Positions 1 to 6,528 of a stretch of 53,855 nucleotides of DNA are shown piece by piece. Every line of letters begins with the position of its first letter. Position 1 is the stretch's first letter. The stretch spans positions 1-53,855 of the forward strand of contig JAPFDH010000003.1 of NCBI GenBank assembly GCA_026169045.1, given 5' to 3'. The DNA comes from Lachnospiraceae bacterium (GTDB lineage: Bacteria; Bacillota; Clostridia; Lachnospirales; Lachnospiraceae). Position numbers and translations under genes: made by a program. The notes beneath the pieces were generated by a model. The model worked only from the letters and a program-made list of their open reading frames with translations. It was not told the DNA's origin and did not search any database.

Positions 1-29
1 GGACTGTCAGGAGGCTTTATTAAAGTACG

Positions 30-125
30 GCAAAAATCCGACGATCTGCGCTGAAACCAGAGCAGAACGCCGGATTTTTTGCTGTAACGAGCGGAAGTGC
101 CGCTCAATCATTTATTTTGATGATT
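30..125. terminator. Cluster of hairpins downstream of the GH4 gene
   Basis: Three inverted repeats follow one another. The first is an 11-bp arm pair (30-40 with 71-82, one bulged T) whose arms carry A and T tracts, so it could stop transcription from either side. The second is a 6-bp GAGCGG/CCGCTC hairpin with a 5-base loop (89-94, 100-105). The third is AATCAT/ATGATT (106-111, 120-125). The minus-strand GH4 gene ends at 175, so this is its likely 3' terminator region. Whatever gene precedes the window may share it. An open frame runs through positions 2-148 but has no recognisable protein character. Confidence 0.45.
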
Positions 126-174
126 TTGCGACACTCCCTTTGCATTAAAATGAATCCGATTTTGTTGTATTTTT

Positions 175-1575
175 TTATATGGATTGCCAGCCTTCTGGAA
201 GGTAGGATTTCGTATTGCGTATCATTTGTGTCAAAAGTGTACGGCAGTCTTCAGCATTCAAATTAACCAAAGGATCATTTTGGAATGCTTTTAAAGCCAA
301 TTCAAAGTCGCAGGTAAGAGCAGCTTTCAAAACCATTTTATGATTTTCCACATGGGGCATAATTAAAGCCAATACCTTTTCAGGAATACTGCCAGCGTCC
401 ACAGGACGGATACTGTTATGGCTGAAAAAGGCATTTGTTTCTACTACGCTTCCCAGAGGGAGATTTTTGATTTGTCCTGAGTTAGGAATATTGACATTGG
501 TTACCATGGTATGGAGACCAAGTAAAGCTTTCATTAAAAGGATTCCTTCTTCTCCGGTATCGGTTAATTCCAGTGTTTCTTCACCTTTTAAAAGACGCTC
601 GCTGCGTTCCAGACGTTCTTTTAACTGATCTTTTCGGAAAGATACAGGAGTGAGACCGAATTTCCAGCTTTTTACGGTTTCCGGATCTTTCAGATAGGTA
701 TCATGGGGCATAAACTCAGCAAGATGGCGATCGCCTGCTGCTGCAATTAATCCATAACGGTGGAACAAATCGAATTTTACACAATGTGCACAGGAAAAAT
801 TATTATTCATCCAGTTATCATCTTTTTCAGCGTAGCCTTCTGTTCTATGTGCTTCCACATAATCCCGATAGATTGGGAAAATATCAATTGCTTTGTAAGA
901 AGCGCTGGTTAACCATGTAAAGTGATTGATTCCCACCACATTGGTGATAATTTCATTTCTTGGAATATTGGAAATACCGGTTACATTACTTAAAATGGAA
1001 GCCAATAATTTTTGTGTACCGAAAACTTCATGACAGCAGCCGAAAGCTTTAATCTGAGGAAATACATGATACAGAGTCTGAACACAAAGTGTCATTGGAT
1101 TTGTATAATTAATTACCCATACATTTGGAGCAAAATCACGAATGGCTTCTGCAATTGTGACAAACATAGGAATTGTACGCAATGCACGTACCATTCCACC
1201 CGGACCGGCAGTGTCACCAACGGATTGCCATATTCCGTATGCTTCCGGTGCATGTACATCGGATTCCATTTCGTCAAAGGTTCCCGGAAGAATAGAAATA
1301 ATGGCGAAATCTGCTCCGGTTAATGCATCTTTCAAAGTATCAGCTGTTTCGTAATTCCATATTCCCTTTACATCCTCACGGCCTTTTAAACGGTTTCCTA
1401 TAATTTCATTATGTTTTGCCGCCTCTTTGTCAATATCATAAAGAGAAACCGTACCTCCCAATGCTTCTTCTTTGGCCAGATCAGTCATAAGTCCCCAGGC
1501 CCATCCTCTGGAACCACCACCGATGTATGCGATTTTTAAATCTGTGACCCGTCCGTTTTCATATTTCATTTTCAA
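175..1575 (-). CDS. lplD: GH4 family glycosidase, LplD-like alpha-galacturonidase
   Basis: This 466-residue protein is a full-length glycoside hydrolase family 4 enzyme. The family uses NAD and a divalent metal to hydrolyse glycosides by a redox elimination mechanism in the cytoplasm. The N-terminal Rossmann glycine motif GGGSRGW lies near residues 19-25. NYTNP follows near 156-160. The metal-binding CCHEVFG (about 180-186) and the GINHFTW histidine (about 218) are present. The overall pattern, including SVGDTAGPGG and AAGDRHLAEF, resembles Bacillus subtilis LplD, an alpha-galacturonidase, more than the alpha-glucosidase or 6-phospho-glucosidase branches, so galacturonide cleavage is the best guess. 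The start has AGGCAGG upstream. It is divergent from an AraC-type regulator that probably controls it. Substrate is inferred and alpha-galactosidase activity is not excluded. Confidence 0.8.
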   Translation of the reverse strand: MKMKYENGRVTDLKIAYIGGGSRGWAWGLMTDLAKEEALGGTVSLYDIDKEAAKHNEIIGNRLKGREDVKGIWNYETADTLKDALTGADFAIISILPGTFDEMESDVHAPEAYGIWQSVGDTAGPGGMVRALRTIPMFVTIAEAIRDFAPNVWVINYTNPMTLCVQTLYHVFPQIKAFGCCHEVFGTQKLLASILSNVTGISNIPRNEIITNVVGINHFTWLTSASYKAIDIFPIYRDYVEAHRTEGYAEKDDNWMNNNFSCAHCVKFDLFHRYGLIAAAGDRHLAEFMPHDTYLKDPETVKSWKFGLTPVSFRKDQLKERLERSERLLKGEETLELTDTGEEGILLMKALLGLHTMVTNVNIPNSGQIKNLPLGSVVETNAFFSHNSIRPVDAGSIPEKVLALIMPHVENHKMVLKAALTCDFELALKAFQNDPLVNLNAEDCRTLLTQMIRNTKSYLPEGWQSI

Positions 1576-1670
1576 ATACCTGCCTTTCTTAACTTTTAAA
1601 GATCCTCTGTGCGATAGAATGGATCTCTTTCAAATGTTATAGACATTATACGGTATTCGAGTATAATAAT

Positions 1671-1699
1671 CTTATAATATATTGCTGTTTTGCCATCAA
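1671..1699 (-). promoter_or_regulatory. Candidate sigma-A promoter for the GH4 gene
   Basis: Read on the minus strand this is TTGATG (1699-1694), 17 bp, then TATAAG (1676-1671). The divergent region is very AT-rich and other -10-like TATAAT strings occur nearby, so this is one of several candidates. A small inverted repeat AAACG/CGTTT (1704-1708, 1715-1719) just upstream could be an operator for the neighbouring AraC-type regulator. Confidence 0.35.
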
Positions 1700-1765
1700 A
1701 ATCAAACGATATTGCGTTTTTGAAACATGTGTTCATGTATTTAAAAAAAGAGAGGATTTGAAAAA

Positions 1766-2677
1766 ATGGAAGAAAAAATAGGATGGAAGGAATCTGATGA
1801 GAGAGAAAAATCCCATGAGTACGGTATATGGGTGGGGGGAATATTTGTGGAACGAATCAGCAGGCATTATGAATATGGTATGATGCGGCGTCACTTTCAC
1901 AGTGAATATGAAATTTATTATTTGTTATCCGGAGAACGATATTATTTTATTGATCAGAGAACATACCCGGTGACAAGTGGTACTTTGGTTTTTGTCAATA
2001 AAGGGCAAATTCACAAAACAAGTATGGTCAGAGATCCGGATCATGAGAGAATTTTAATACAGATGAAAGACAACAATATTTCCCAACTTCTGGAAGGGAC
2101 ACAGGAAAGAAATCTGAAGGGATTTTTTGAAAAAAATAGTGGAATCCTATCTTTGGAAGGAGAGGATAGAAAAGAAGTGGAAATGATTCTAAAGCGAATC
2201 GAAGCGGAAACGCTGGGAGGGGGATATGGAGCAGAAGGAATGGTACAGGCCTTGGTGGCGGAATTGTTACTATATGCTTCAAGAGTCCAGAATGAAAGAG
2301 GAAAGAAAGAGAGTGATGAAGGGGAAAAACCGGCTCGTCATAGTAAAGTTCAGGAAGTGGCAGAATATATTTCTGCTCATATTCAGGAGCCCATGTCCTT
2401 AGAGTCTTTAGCTGACCGTTTTTTTGTCAGTAAATATTATTTGTGCAGGATTTTTAAAGAAATCACTGGATTTACGGTAAATGAATTTATAAATGTAACA
2501 CGCGTAAAGTATGCAGCATCGTTATTGGAAAGGGAACAATGGAGTATTACATCGGTGGCAGAGGAAGTTGGATATGACAGTATTACATATTTTGAACGTA
2601 TGTTTAAACAATATTTGGATATGACACCGAGACAATACAAAAAGAGATTTGCTCAATCGGATAGGGAGAAAAAATAA
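1766..2677 (+). CDS. AraC family transcriptional regulator with cupin sensor domain
   Basis: A 303-residue regulator. The N-terminal half (about residues 25-110) has the cupin-type sugar-sensing pattern seen in AraC/RhaR-like proteins, including HFHSEYEIYYL and a GTLVFVNKGQIHK stretch. The C-terminal 100 residues hold the double helix-turn-helix of the AraC family (LESLADRFFVSKYYLCRIFK and VAEEVGYDSITYFERMFKQY). It is transcribed divergently from the GH4 alpha-galacturonidase, the usual arrangement for a local activator responding to the substrate or a breakdown product of that enzyme. The region between (about 425-670 nt into the gene) is Glu/Lys-rich and probably a linker. AGAGAGG precedes the ATG. 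The ligand cannot be told from the sequence. Confidence 0.85.
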   Translation: MEEKIGWKESDEREKSHEYGIWVGGIFVERISRHYEYGMMRRHFHSEYEIYYLLSGERYYFIDQRTYPVTSGTLVFVNKGQIHKTSMVRDPDHERILIQMKDNNISQLLEGTQERNLKGFFEKNSGILSLEGEDRKEVEMILKRIEAETLGGGYGAEGMVQALVAELLLYASRVQNERGKKESDEGEKPARHSKVQEVAEYISAHIQEPMSLESLADRFFVSKYYLCRIFKEITGFTVNEFINVTRVKYAASLLEREQWSITSVAEEVGYDSITYFERMFKQYLDMTPRQYKKRFAQSDREKK

Positions 2678-2678
2678 A

Positions 2679-2740
2679 ACAGTCAGTGATCGAATGTGAA
2701 TTTACCGGATAGGTGTCATTGCGATCACTGGCTGTTTTTG
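2679..2740. terminator. Bidirectional terminator between convergent genes
   Basis: A 14-base inverted repeat, ACAGTCAGTGATCG (2679-2692) against CGATCACTGGCTGT (2722-2735), pairs along its length with one wobble and is followed by a T run. It begins two bases after the AraC-type gene's stop codon and sits 12 bases from the end of the convergent DUF1292 gene, so it probably serves both. Confidence 0.75.
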
Positions 2741-2751
2741 AAATACAGAGA

Positions 2752-3072
2752 TTATTCTTCTTCCTCTCCTACAATTTCATCATACTCTGCTTCATCGAGA
2801 AGTTCATCAAAAGCATCTGCGACAATTTCGTATTCATCATCATCTTCGATATTATCCAGAATAGGATTGCCGTCTTTATCTTCCTGATAACGGTACAGGA
2901 AAACTTCACCATCTTCTGCTTCGGCACCTTCCATGGGAAGCAGAGCGATATAATCTTTTTCTCCCGCTTCAAAAATAGTGAGAACAATACATTCCAGTTC
3001 TGTTCCGTCATCCAGAGAGAGTGTGACAGTCATTTCTTCTTCTGGTGCTGCATCAAAATTTTTCTTTTCCAT
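2752..3072 (-). CDS. DUF1292 family protein (YrzB-like)
   Basis: A small, very acidic protein of 106 residues. It carries the DUF1292 pattern: a central beta-rich core with LDDGTELEC, YIALLP and EVFLYRY motifs, followed by a Glu/Asp-rich tail ending in EEEE. The molecular function of this family is not known; members are widespread in Firmicutes and are short cytoplasmic proteins. It lies 75 bases downstream of ychF on the same strand, with no terminator seen between, so the two are probably co-transcribed. The start codon is preceded by AAGAAGG at good spacing. Confidence 0.8.
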   Translation of the reverse strand: MEKKNFDAAPEEEMTVTLSLDDGTELECIVLTIFEAGEKDYIALLPMEGAEAEDGEVFLYRYQEDKDGNPILDNIEDDDEYEIVADAFDELLDEAEYDEIVGEEEE

Positions 3073-3147
3073 TCAATACCTTCTTTCTTAACTGATATAA
3101 CAGTTATCATAATTTTGTTGTAGGCAGAAATGCCAATAAATAAGTGT

Positions 3148-4245
3148 TTATACGTTAAAACGGAAGAGAATTACATCTCCGTCTTGTACCACATACTCTT
3201 TGCCTTCCAGACGAACCAGGCCTTTTTCTTTTGCAGCAGTATAGGATTTGCAGTCTAAAAGATCCTGATAATTTACAACTTCAGCGCGAATAAATCCACG
3301 TTCAAAATCGGAATGGATTTTTCCGGCAGCGCCAGGTGCCTTGGTACCTTTGGTGATTGTCCAGGCACGAGTTTCCGTCTCACCGGCAGTCAGATAACTG
3401 ATGAGTCCCAGAATATGATAGCTGGCTGTAATAAGTTTTTCAAGACCGGATTCTTTTAAACCGAGATCATCCAAAAACATTTTTTTCTCATCTTCATCCA
3501 ACTCAGCAATTTCCTGTTCGATTTGTGCACAAATTACGAAAACCTCACTGTTTTCTTCTTTTGCAAAAGCACGGACTGCTTCTACGTGAGAATTACGAAT
3601 ACCATCATCTGCCAGATCATCTTCCGCAACATTGGCAGCATAAATAACCGGTTTAGATGTTAACAGATTTAAGGAGGCAATAAATGCTGCTTCATCCTCA
3701 TCTTCTGTTACCAGAGTTTTGGCTGCTTTTCCTTCTTCCAAAACAGACTGCAGGCGTTTCAGAATAGCAAGTTCTTTTGCCAGGGATTTATCGTTCTGAG
3801 CTCCCCGTGTTGTTTTGGCAATTCTGCGTTCCAAAACTTCCAGATCGGCAAAAACAAGTTCCAGATTAATGGTTTCAATATCACGAAGAGGATCTATGGA
3901 TCCATCTACATGAACCACATTTGGATCTTCAAAACAGCGGACAACATGTACGATGGCATCTACTTCACGGATGTTGGCGAGGAACTGATTTCCCAGCCCT
4001 TCACCTTTGGAAGCTCCTTTTACGAGACCGGCAATGTCGACAAATTCGATTACAGCCGGAGTGATTTTTTGAGAATGATAAAGATCTGCCAAAAGCTGAA
4101 GACGAAAATCCGGTACCGGAACCACACCGATATTCGGATCAATGGTACAGAATGGATAATTGGCCGATTCTGCCCCAGCCTTTGTCAGAGAGTTAAATAA
4201 TGTACTTTTCCCAACGTTGGGTAAACCAACAATACCTAATTTCAT
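3148..4245 (-). CDS. ychF: Redox-regulated ATPase/GTPase YchF
   Basis: A full-length (365-residue) member of the Obg-related YchF/Ola1 family, which binds ribosomes and prefers ATP over GTP. The P-loop GLPNVGKSTLFN is at about residues 6-17, with the switch and Walker B region at FVDIAGLVKGAS. The central part (about 130-200) is predicted coiled coil, and the C-terminal 85 residues are the TGS-like domain ending in GDVILFRFNV, the expected end of the family. AAAGGAT precedes the ATG. It is the first gene of a two-gene unit with the DUF1292 protein and is divergent from the mraZ operon. The assignment is secure by length and motifs. Confidence 0.95.
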   Translation of the reverse strand: MKLGIVGLPNVGKSTLFNSLTKAGAESANYPFCTIDPNIGVVPVPDFRLQLLADLYHSQKITPAVIEFVDIAGLVKGASKGEGLGNQFLANIREVDAIVHVVRCFEDPNVVHVDGSIDPLRDIETINLELVFADLEVLERRIAKTTRGAQNDKSLAKELAILKRLQSVLEEGKAAKTLVTEDEDEAAFIASLNLLTSKPVIYAANVAEDDLADDGIRNSHVEAVRAFAKEENSEVFVICAQIEQEIAELDEDEKKMFLDDLGLKESGLEKLITASYHILGLISYLTAGETETRAWTITKGTKAPGAAGKIHSDFERGFIRAEVVNYQDLLDCKSYTAAKEKGLVRLEGKEYVVQDGDVILFRFNV

Positions 4246-4302
4246 GGTAGATCCTTTCTTTCCTTAATATATATATTGTATTTCTGGCGTAAACCTGAAT
4301 GT

Positions 4303-4331
4303 AGTGTAGCATATTTTAATGGTAAACACAA
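4303..4331 (-). promoter_or_regulatory. Sigma-A promoter for ychF
   Basis: On the minus strand: TTGTGT (4331-4326), 17 bp, TACACT (4308-4303), with TGC directly before the -10 as in extended -10 promoters. It lies about 58 bases upstream of the ychF start codon. It shares the 357-base ychF-mraZ intergenic region with the mraZ promoter; the stretch between them holds no gene I can support. Confidence 0.55.
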
Positions 4332-4497
4332 CTATCTGCCCATTGTTTTTTGCTTTGTATGTAGGAGAGAAATGGGAGAAGGGAAGAGAGAGACATGCAT
4401 AGGGTATAAAATGGAAAAAAATGTAAAAAATGTAGAAAAGCTAACGATTATTTCCGGAATTAAAGGAAATTTCACGGAAAATTCTTGATAAAAAGGG

Positions 4498-4526
4498 TTG
4501 ACCTGACCATTGTTGTAGTTTAGAAT
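4498..4526 (+). promoter_or_regulatory. Sigma-A promoter of the mraZ division operon
   Basis: TTGACC (4498-4503), 17 bp, TAGAAT (4521-4526) is a strong vegetative promoter with the expected spacing. The predicted transcript would begin near 4533, leaving a leader of about 70 bases that contains the phased MraZ boxes. Confidence 0.75.
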
Positions 4527-4537
4527 AAAGACATCGG

Positions 4538-4584
4538 GTGGGGCAAAGTGGGGAAAAGTGCATCAAAGTGGTGACAAAGTGGTA
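4538..4584 (+). promoter_or_regulatory. MraZ operator: phased GTGG direct repeats
   Basis: Five GTG-type boxes start at 4538, 4548, 4558, 4568 and 4579, so they repeat every 10, 10, 10 and 11 bases. Four of them read AAAGTG. Known MraZ operators are short direct repeats with helical-turn spacing upstream of mraZ, with TGGG cores in Escherichia coli and AAAGTG cores in mollicutes, so this is very probably the autoregulatory site. All boxes lie just downstream of the predicted transcription start. Confidence 0.8.
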
Positions 4585-4602
4585 CGAAAGAAGGTGATCC
4601 AT

Positions 4603-5031
4603 ATGCTCATGGGTGAATTTAATCACACCCTGGATTCCAAAGGACGTCTGATCATCCCGCAGAAAATCCGTGAGGATTTGGGGGACTCTTTTGTAATATC
4701 CAAGAGCTTAGATCACTGTTTGGCAATCTACCCGATGCATGAGTGGGAAATATTTACAAGTAAACTGGCAGCTATGCCTCAGTTATCCAATGCCAATGCC
4801 AGAAAATTGAATCATTTTTTTATAGGTGGAGCGGCTATTTGTGAAGTGGACAAGCAGGGGAGAATACTAATCCCTGCCAATTTAAGAGCTTTTGCCGGAT
4901 TATTAAAAGATGTAGTGTTGGTTGGTCAGACGAATAGAGTGGAAGTCTGGGACAAGGCAGCATGGGAAGCCTATAATGATTATGATGATGTGGAAGCTTT
5001 GGCAGGCAGTTTAGCAGAATTTGGAATTTAA
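4603..5031 (+). CDS. mraZ: Transcriptional regulator MraZ
   Basis: A 142-residue AbrB-fold protein made of two tandem SpoVT/AbrB-like repeats. Its start MLMGEFNHTLDSKGRL and its second repeat DKQGRILIPANLR are diagnostic for MraZ. It forms ring-shaped oligomers and binds repeated sites upstream of its own gene, repressing or tuning the division cluster. I chose the ATG at 4603 because AAGGTGATC precedes it and because family members begin here; an upstream GTG in frame lies inside the operator repeats. It is the first gene of the division and cell-wall cluster, 28 bases before rsmH. Confidence 0.95.
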   Translation: MLMGEFNHTLDSKGRLIIPQKIREDLGDSFVISKSLDHCLAIYPMHEWEIFTSKLAAMPQLSNANARKLNHFFIGGAAICEVDKQGRILIPANLRAFAGLLKDVVLVGQTNRVEVWDKAAWEAYNDYDDVEALAGSLAEFGI

Positions 5032-5059
5032 TGGATTCTAATGTCGGAAAGAGGAAATT

Positions 5060-6001
5060 ATGGAATTTGCACACAGATCTGTCCTGTTAAATGAGACAGT
5101 GGAAAATTTAAATATCAAATCGGATGGAATCTATGTGGATGGTACCCTTGGTGGGGGCGGACATGCATTTGAGGTCTGCAAACGCCTGGGTAAAAATGGA
5201 CGTTTTATTGGCATTGATCAGGATGGAGAGGCCATCCGTGCGGCCACGAAACGTTTGGAACCGTTTCAGGATCGTATATCAATTGTGAGAAGTAATTATG
5301 TGGATTTTGCGTCTGTATTGGATCAGTTGGGCGTAGATAAAGTAGACGGAATTGTTCTGGATCTTGGAGTTTCTTCTTACCAATTGGATGAGGCGAAAAG
5401 AGGTTTTACATATAGAGAAGATGTGCCGCTTGATATGCGTATGGATCAGCGGCAGGATAAAACAGCAAAAGATATTGTAAACGGATATACAGAGCAGGAA
5501 CTATATCGTGTGATCCGTGATTATGGTGAGGATAAGTTTGCCAAAAATATTGCAAAACATATTGTGGCAGCGAGAAAAGAAAAGATAATTGAAACTACGG
5601 GGGAATTGGTTGAAATAATAAAAGCAGCCATTCCGATGAAGATACGTGCGACAGGTGGGCACCCGGCGAAACAGACATTTCAGGCCATTCGTATTGAATT
5701 GAACAGAGAGCTGGAAGTGTTAAAACAGTCTTTAGACACAATGATTGAACGGTTAAATCCTGAAGGAAGGCTTTGTATTATTACCTTCCATTCGTTAGAA
5801 GATAGAATTGTGAAAACAAATTTTCGGACAAATGAAAATCCTTGTATTTGTCCGCCGGATTTTCCGGTATGTGTTTGTAAAAGAGTGCCAAAAGGAAAGG
5901 TTATTACGAGAAAACCGATCCTGCCCAGTGCAGAAGAATTACGAGAAAACAGCCGTTCAAAAAGTGCGAAATTACGTGTGTTTGAACGGAATTCATTATG
6001 A
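5060..6001 (+). CDS. rsmH: 16S rRNA m4C1402 methyltransferase RsmH (MraW)
   Basis: A 313-residue S-adenosylmethionine-dependent enzyme that N4-methylates C1402 of 16S rRNA in the decoding centre. The signature [11 protein letters not shown] opens the protein, followed by the SAM-binding [10 protein letters not shown] (about 28-37), the [11 protein letters not shown] motif (about 104-114), and the C-terminal [12 protein letters not shown] and [21 protein letters not shown] motifs. AAGAGGAA precedes the ATG. Its stop codon overlaps no gene core but sits 14 bases before the ftsL-like start, so the genes are translationally close. Position directly after mraZ is universal for this gene. Confidence 0.96.
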   Translation: MEFAHRSVLLNETVENLNIKSDGIYVDGTLGGGGHAFEVCKRLGKNGRFIGIDQDGEAIRAATKRLEPFQDRISIVRSNYVDFASVLDQLGVDKVDGIVLDLGVSSYQLDEAKRGFTYREDVPLDMRMDQRQDKTAKDIVNGYTEQELYRVIRDYGEDKFAKNIAKHIVAARKEKIIETTGELVEIIKAAIPMKIRATGGHPAKQTFQAIRIELNRELEVLKQSLDTMIERLNPEGRLCIITFHSLEDRIVKTNFRTNENPCICPPDFPVCVCKRVPKGKVITRKPILPSAEELRENSRSKSAKLRVFERNSL

Positions 6002-6015
6002 TTGGAGGAGTGAGA

Positions 6016-6528
6016 ATGGCACAAAAAAATAGAAAACAGACTTCATATAGACGAACAGCATCCATAGGACGTTATGTAGAAGATAATGTAGTGAGAAAAA
6101 TAGAAATCGAAGTGCCTATTCCGGATAAATTCGAAGAGCGGCAGCGCAGAGCGAAGAGAAGAAGGGCAATTCAGGAGAGACAGGAGCAAAACAGAGAAAA
6201 AGGAAGGCAGTATACGCTGCTTCAAATCGGTGCGATAGCGGTTGCTGTGGTTGGAGTATTGGGATTCGGTGTGCGTTATTTGCAGGCACATGATGAGATG
6301 AATACGTATATACAGACTATTGCAAAATTGGAAGCGGAATATAGTAATAAAGTATCGGAAAACGATGGCCTTTCTGCTCAAATTGAATCAGAAATTGATT
6401 ATAATGAGATTTATCGTATGGCTACAGAAGAATTAGGGATGAGTTATCCGCAAAAGCATCAGGAAATTGTGTATGATCATGTAGAAAGTGAGTACGTACG
6501 GCAGTATGATGATATCCCAAATGAATAG
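6016..6528 (+). CDS. ftsL: FtsL-like cell division protein
   Basis: A 170-residue bitopic membrane protein. A basic cytoplasmic segment rich in Arg, Lys and Gln (to about residue 64) leads to one transmembrane helix (about 66-87). After it comes an extracytoplasmic coiled coil (QTIAKLEAEYSNKVSENDGL) and the ATEELGM motif typical of the FtsL/DivIC family. It would act in the FtsQ-FtsB-FtsL subcomplex that activates septal synthesis by FtsW-FtsI. The cytoplasmic part is longer than in Bacillus FtsL. I chose ATG 6016 because GGAGG precedes it; an earlier ATG at 5998 overlaps the rsmH stop and lacks a site. The assignment rests mainly on topology and position. Confidence 0.75.
   Translation: MAQKNRKQTSYRRTASIGRYVEDNVVRKIEIEVPIPDKFEERQRRAKRRRAIQERQEQNREKGRQYTLLQIGAIAVAVVGVLGFGVRYLQAHDEMNTYIQTIAKLEAEYSNKVSENDGLSAQIESEIDYNEIYRMATEELGMSYPQKHQEIVYDHVESEYVRQYDDIPNE

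Noticed and set aside
2-148. Open frame on the plus strand at the window edge that could be the end of a gene
   Set aside because: It has no start in the window, runs through the hairpin region, is rich in Cys and Arg without a family pattern, and ends in palindromic DNA, so it reads as chance.
4276-4488. 70-codon plus-strand frame between ychF and mraZ
   Set aside because: No ribosome binding site, composition unlike real proteins here, and it overlaps the minus-strand ychF promoter.
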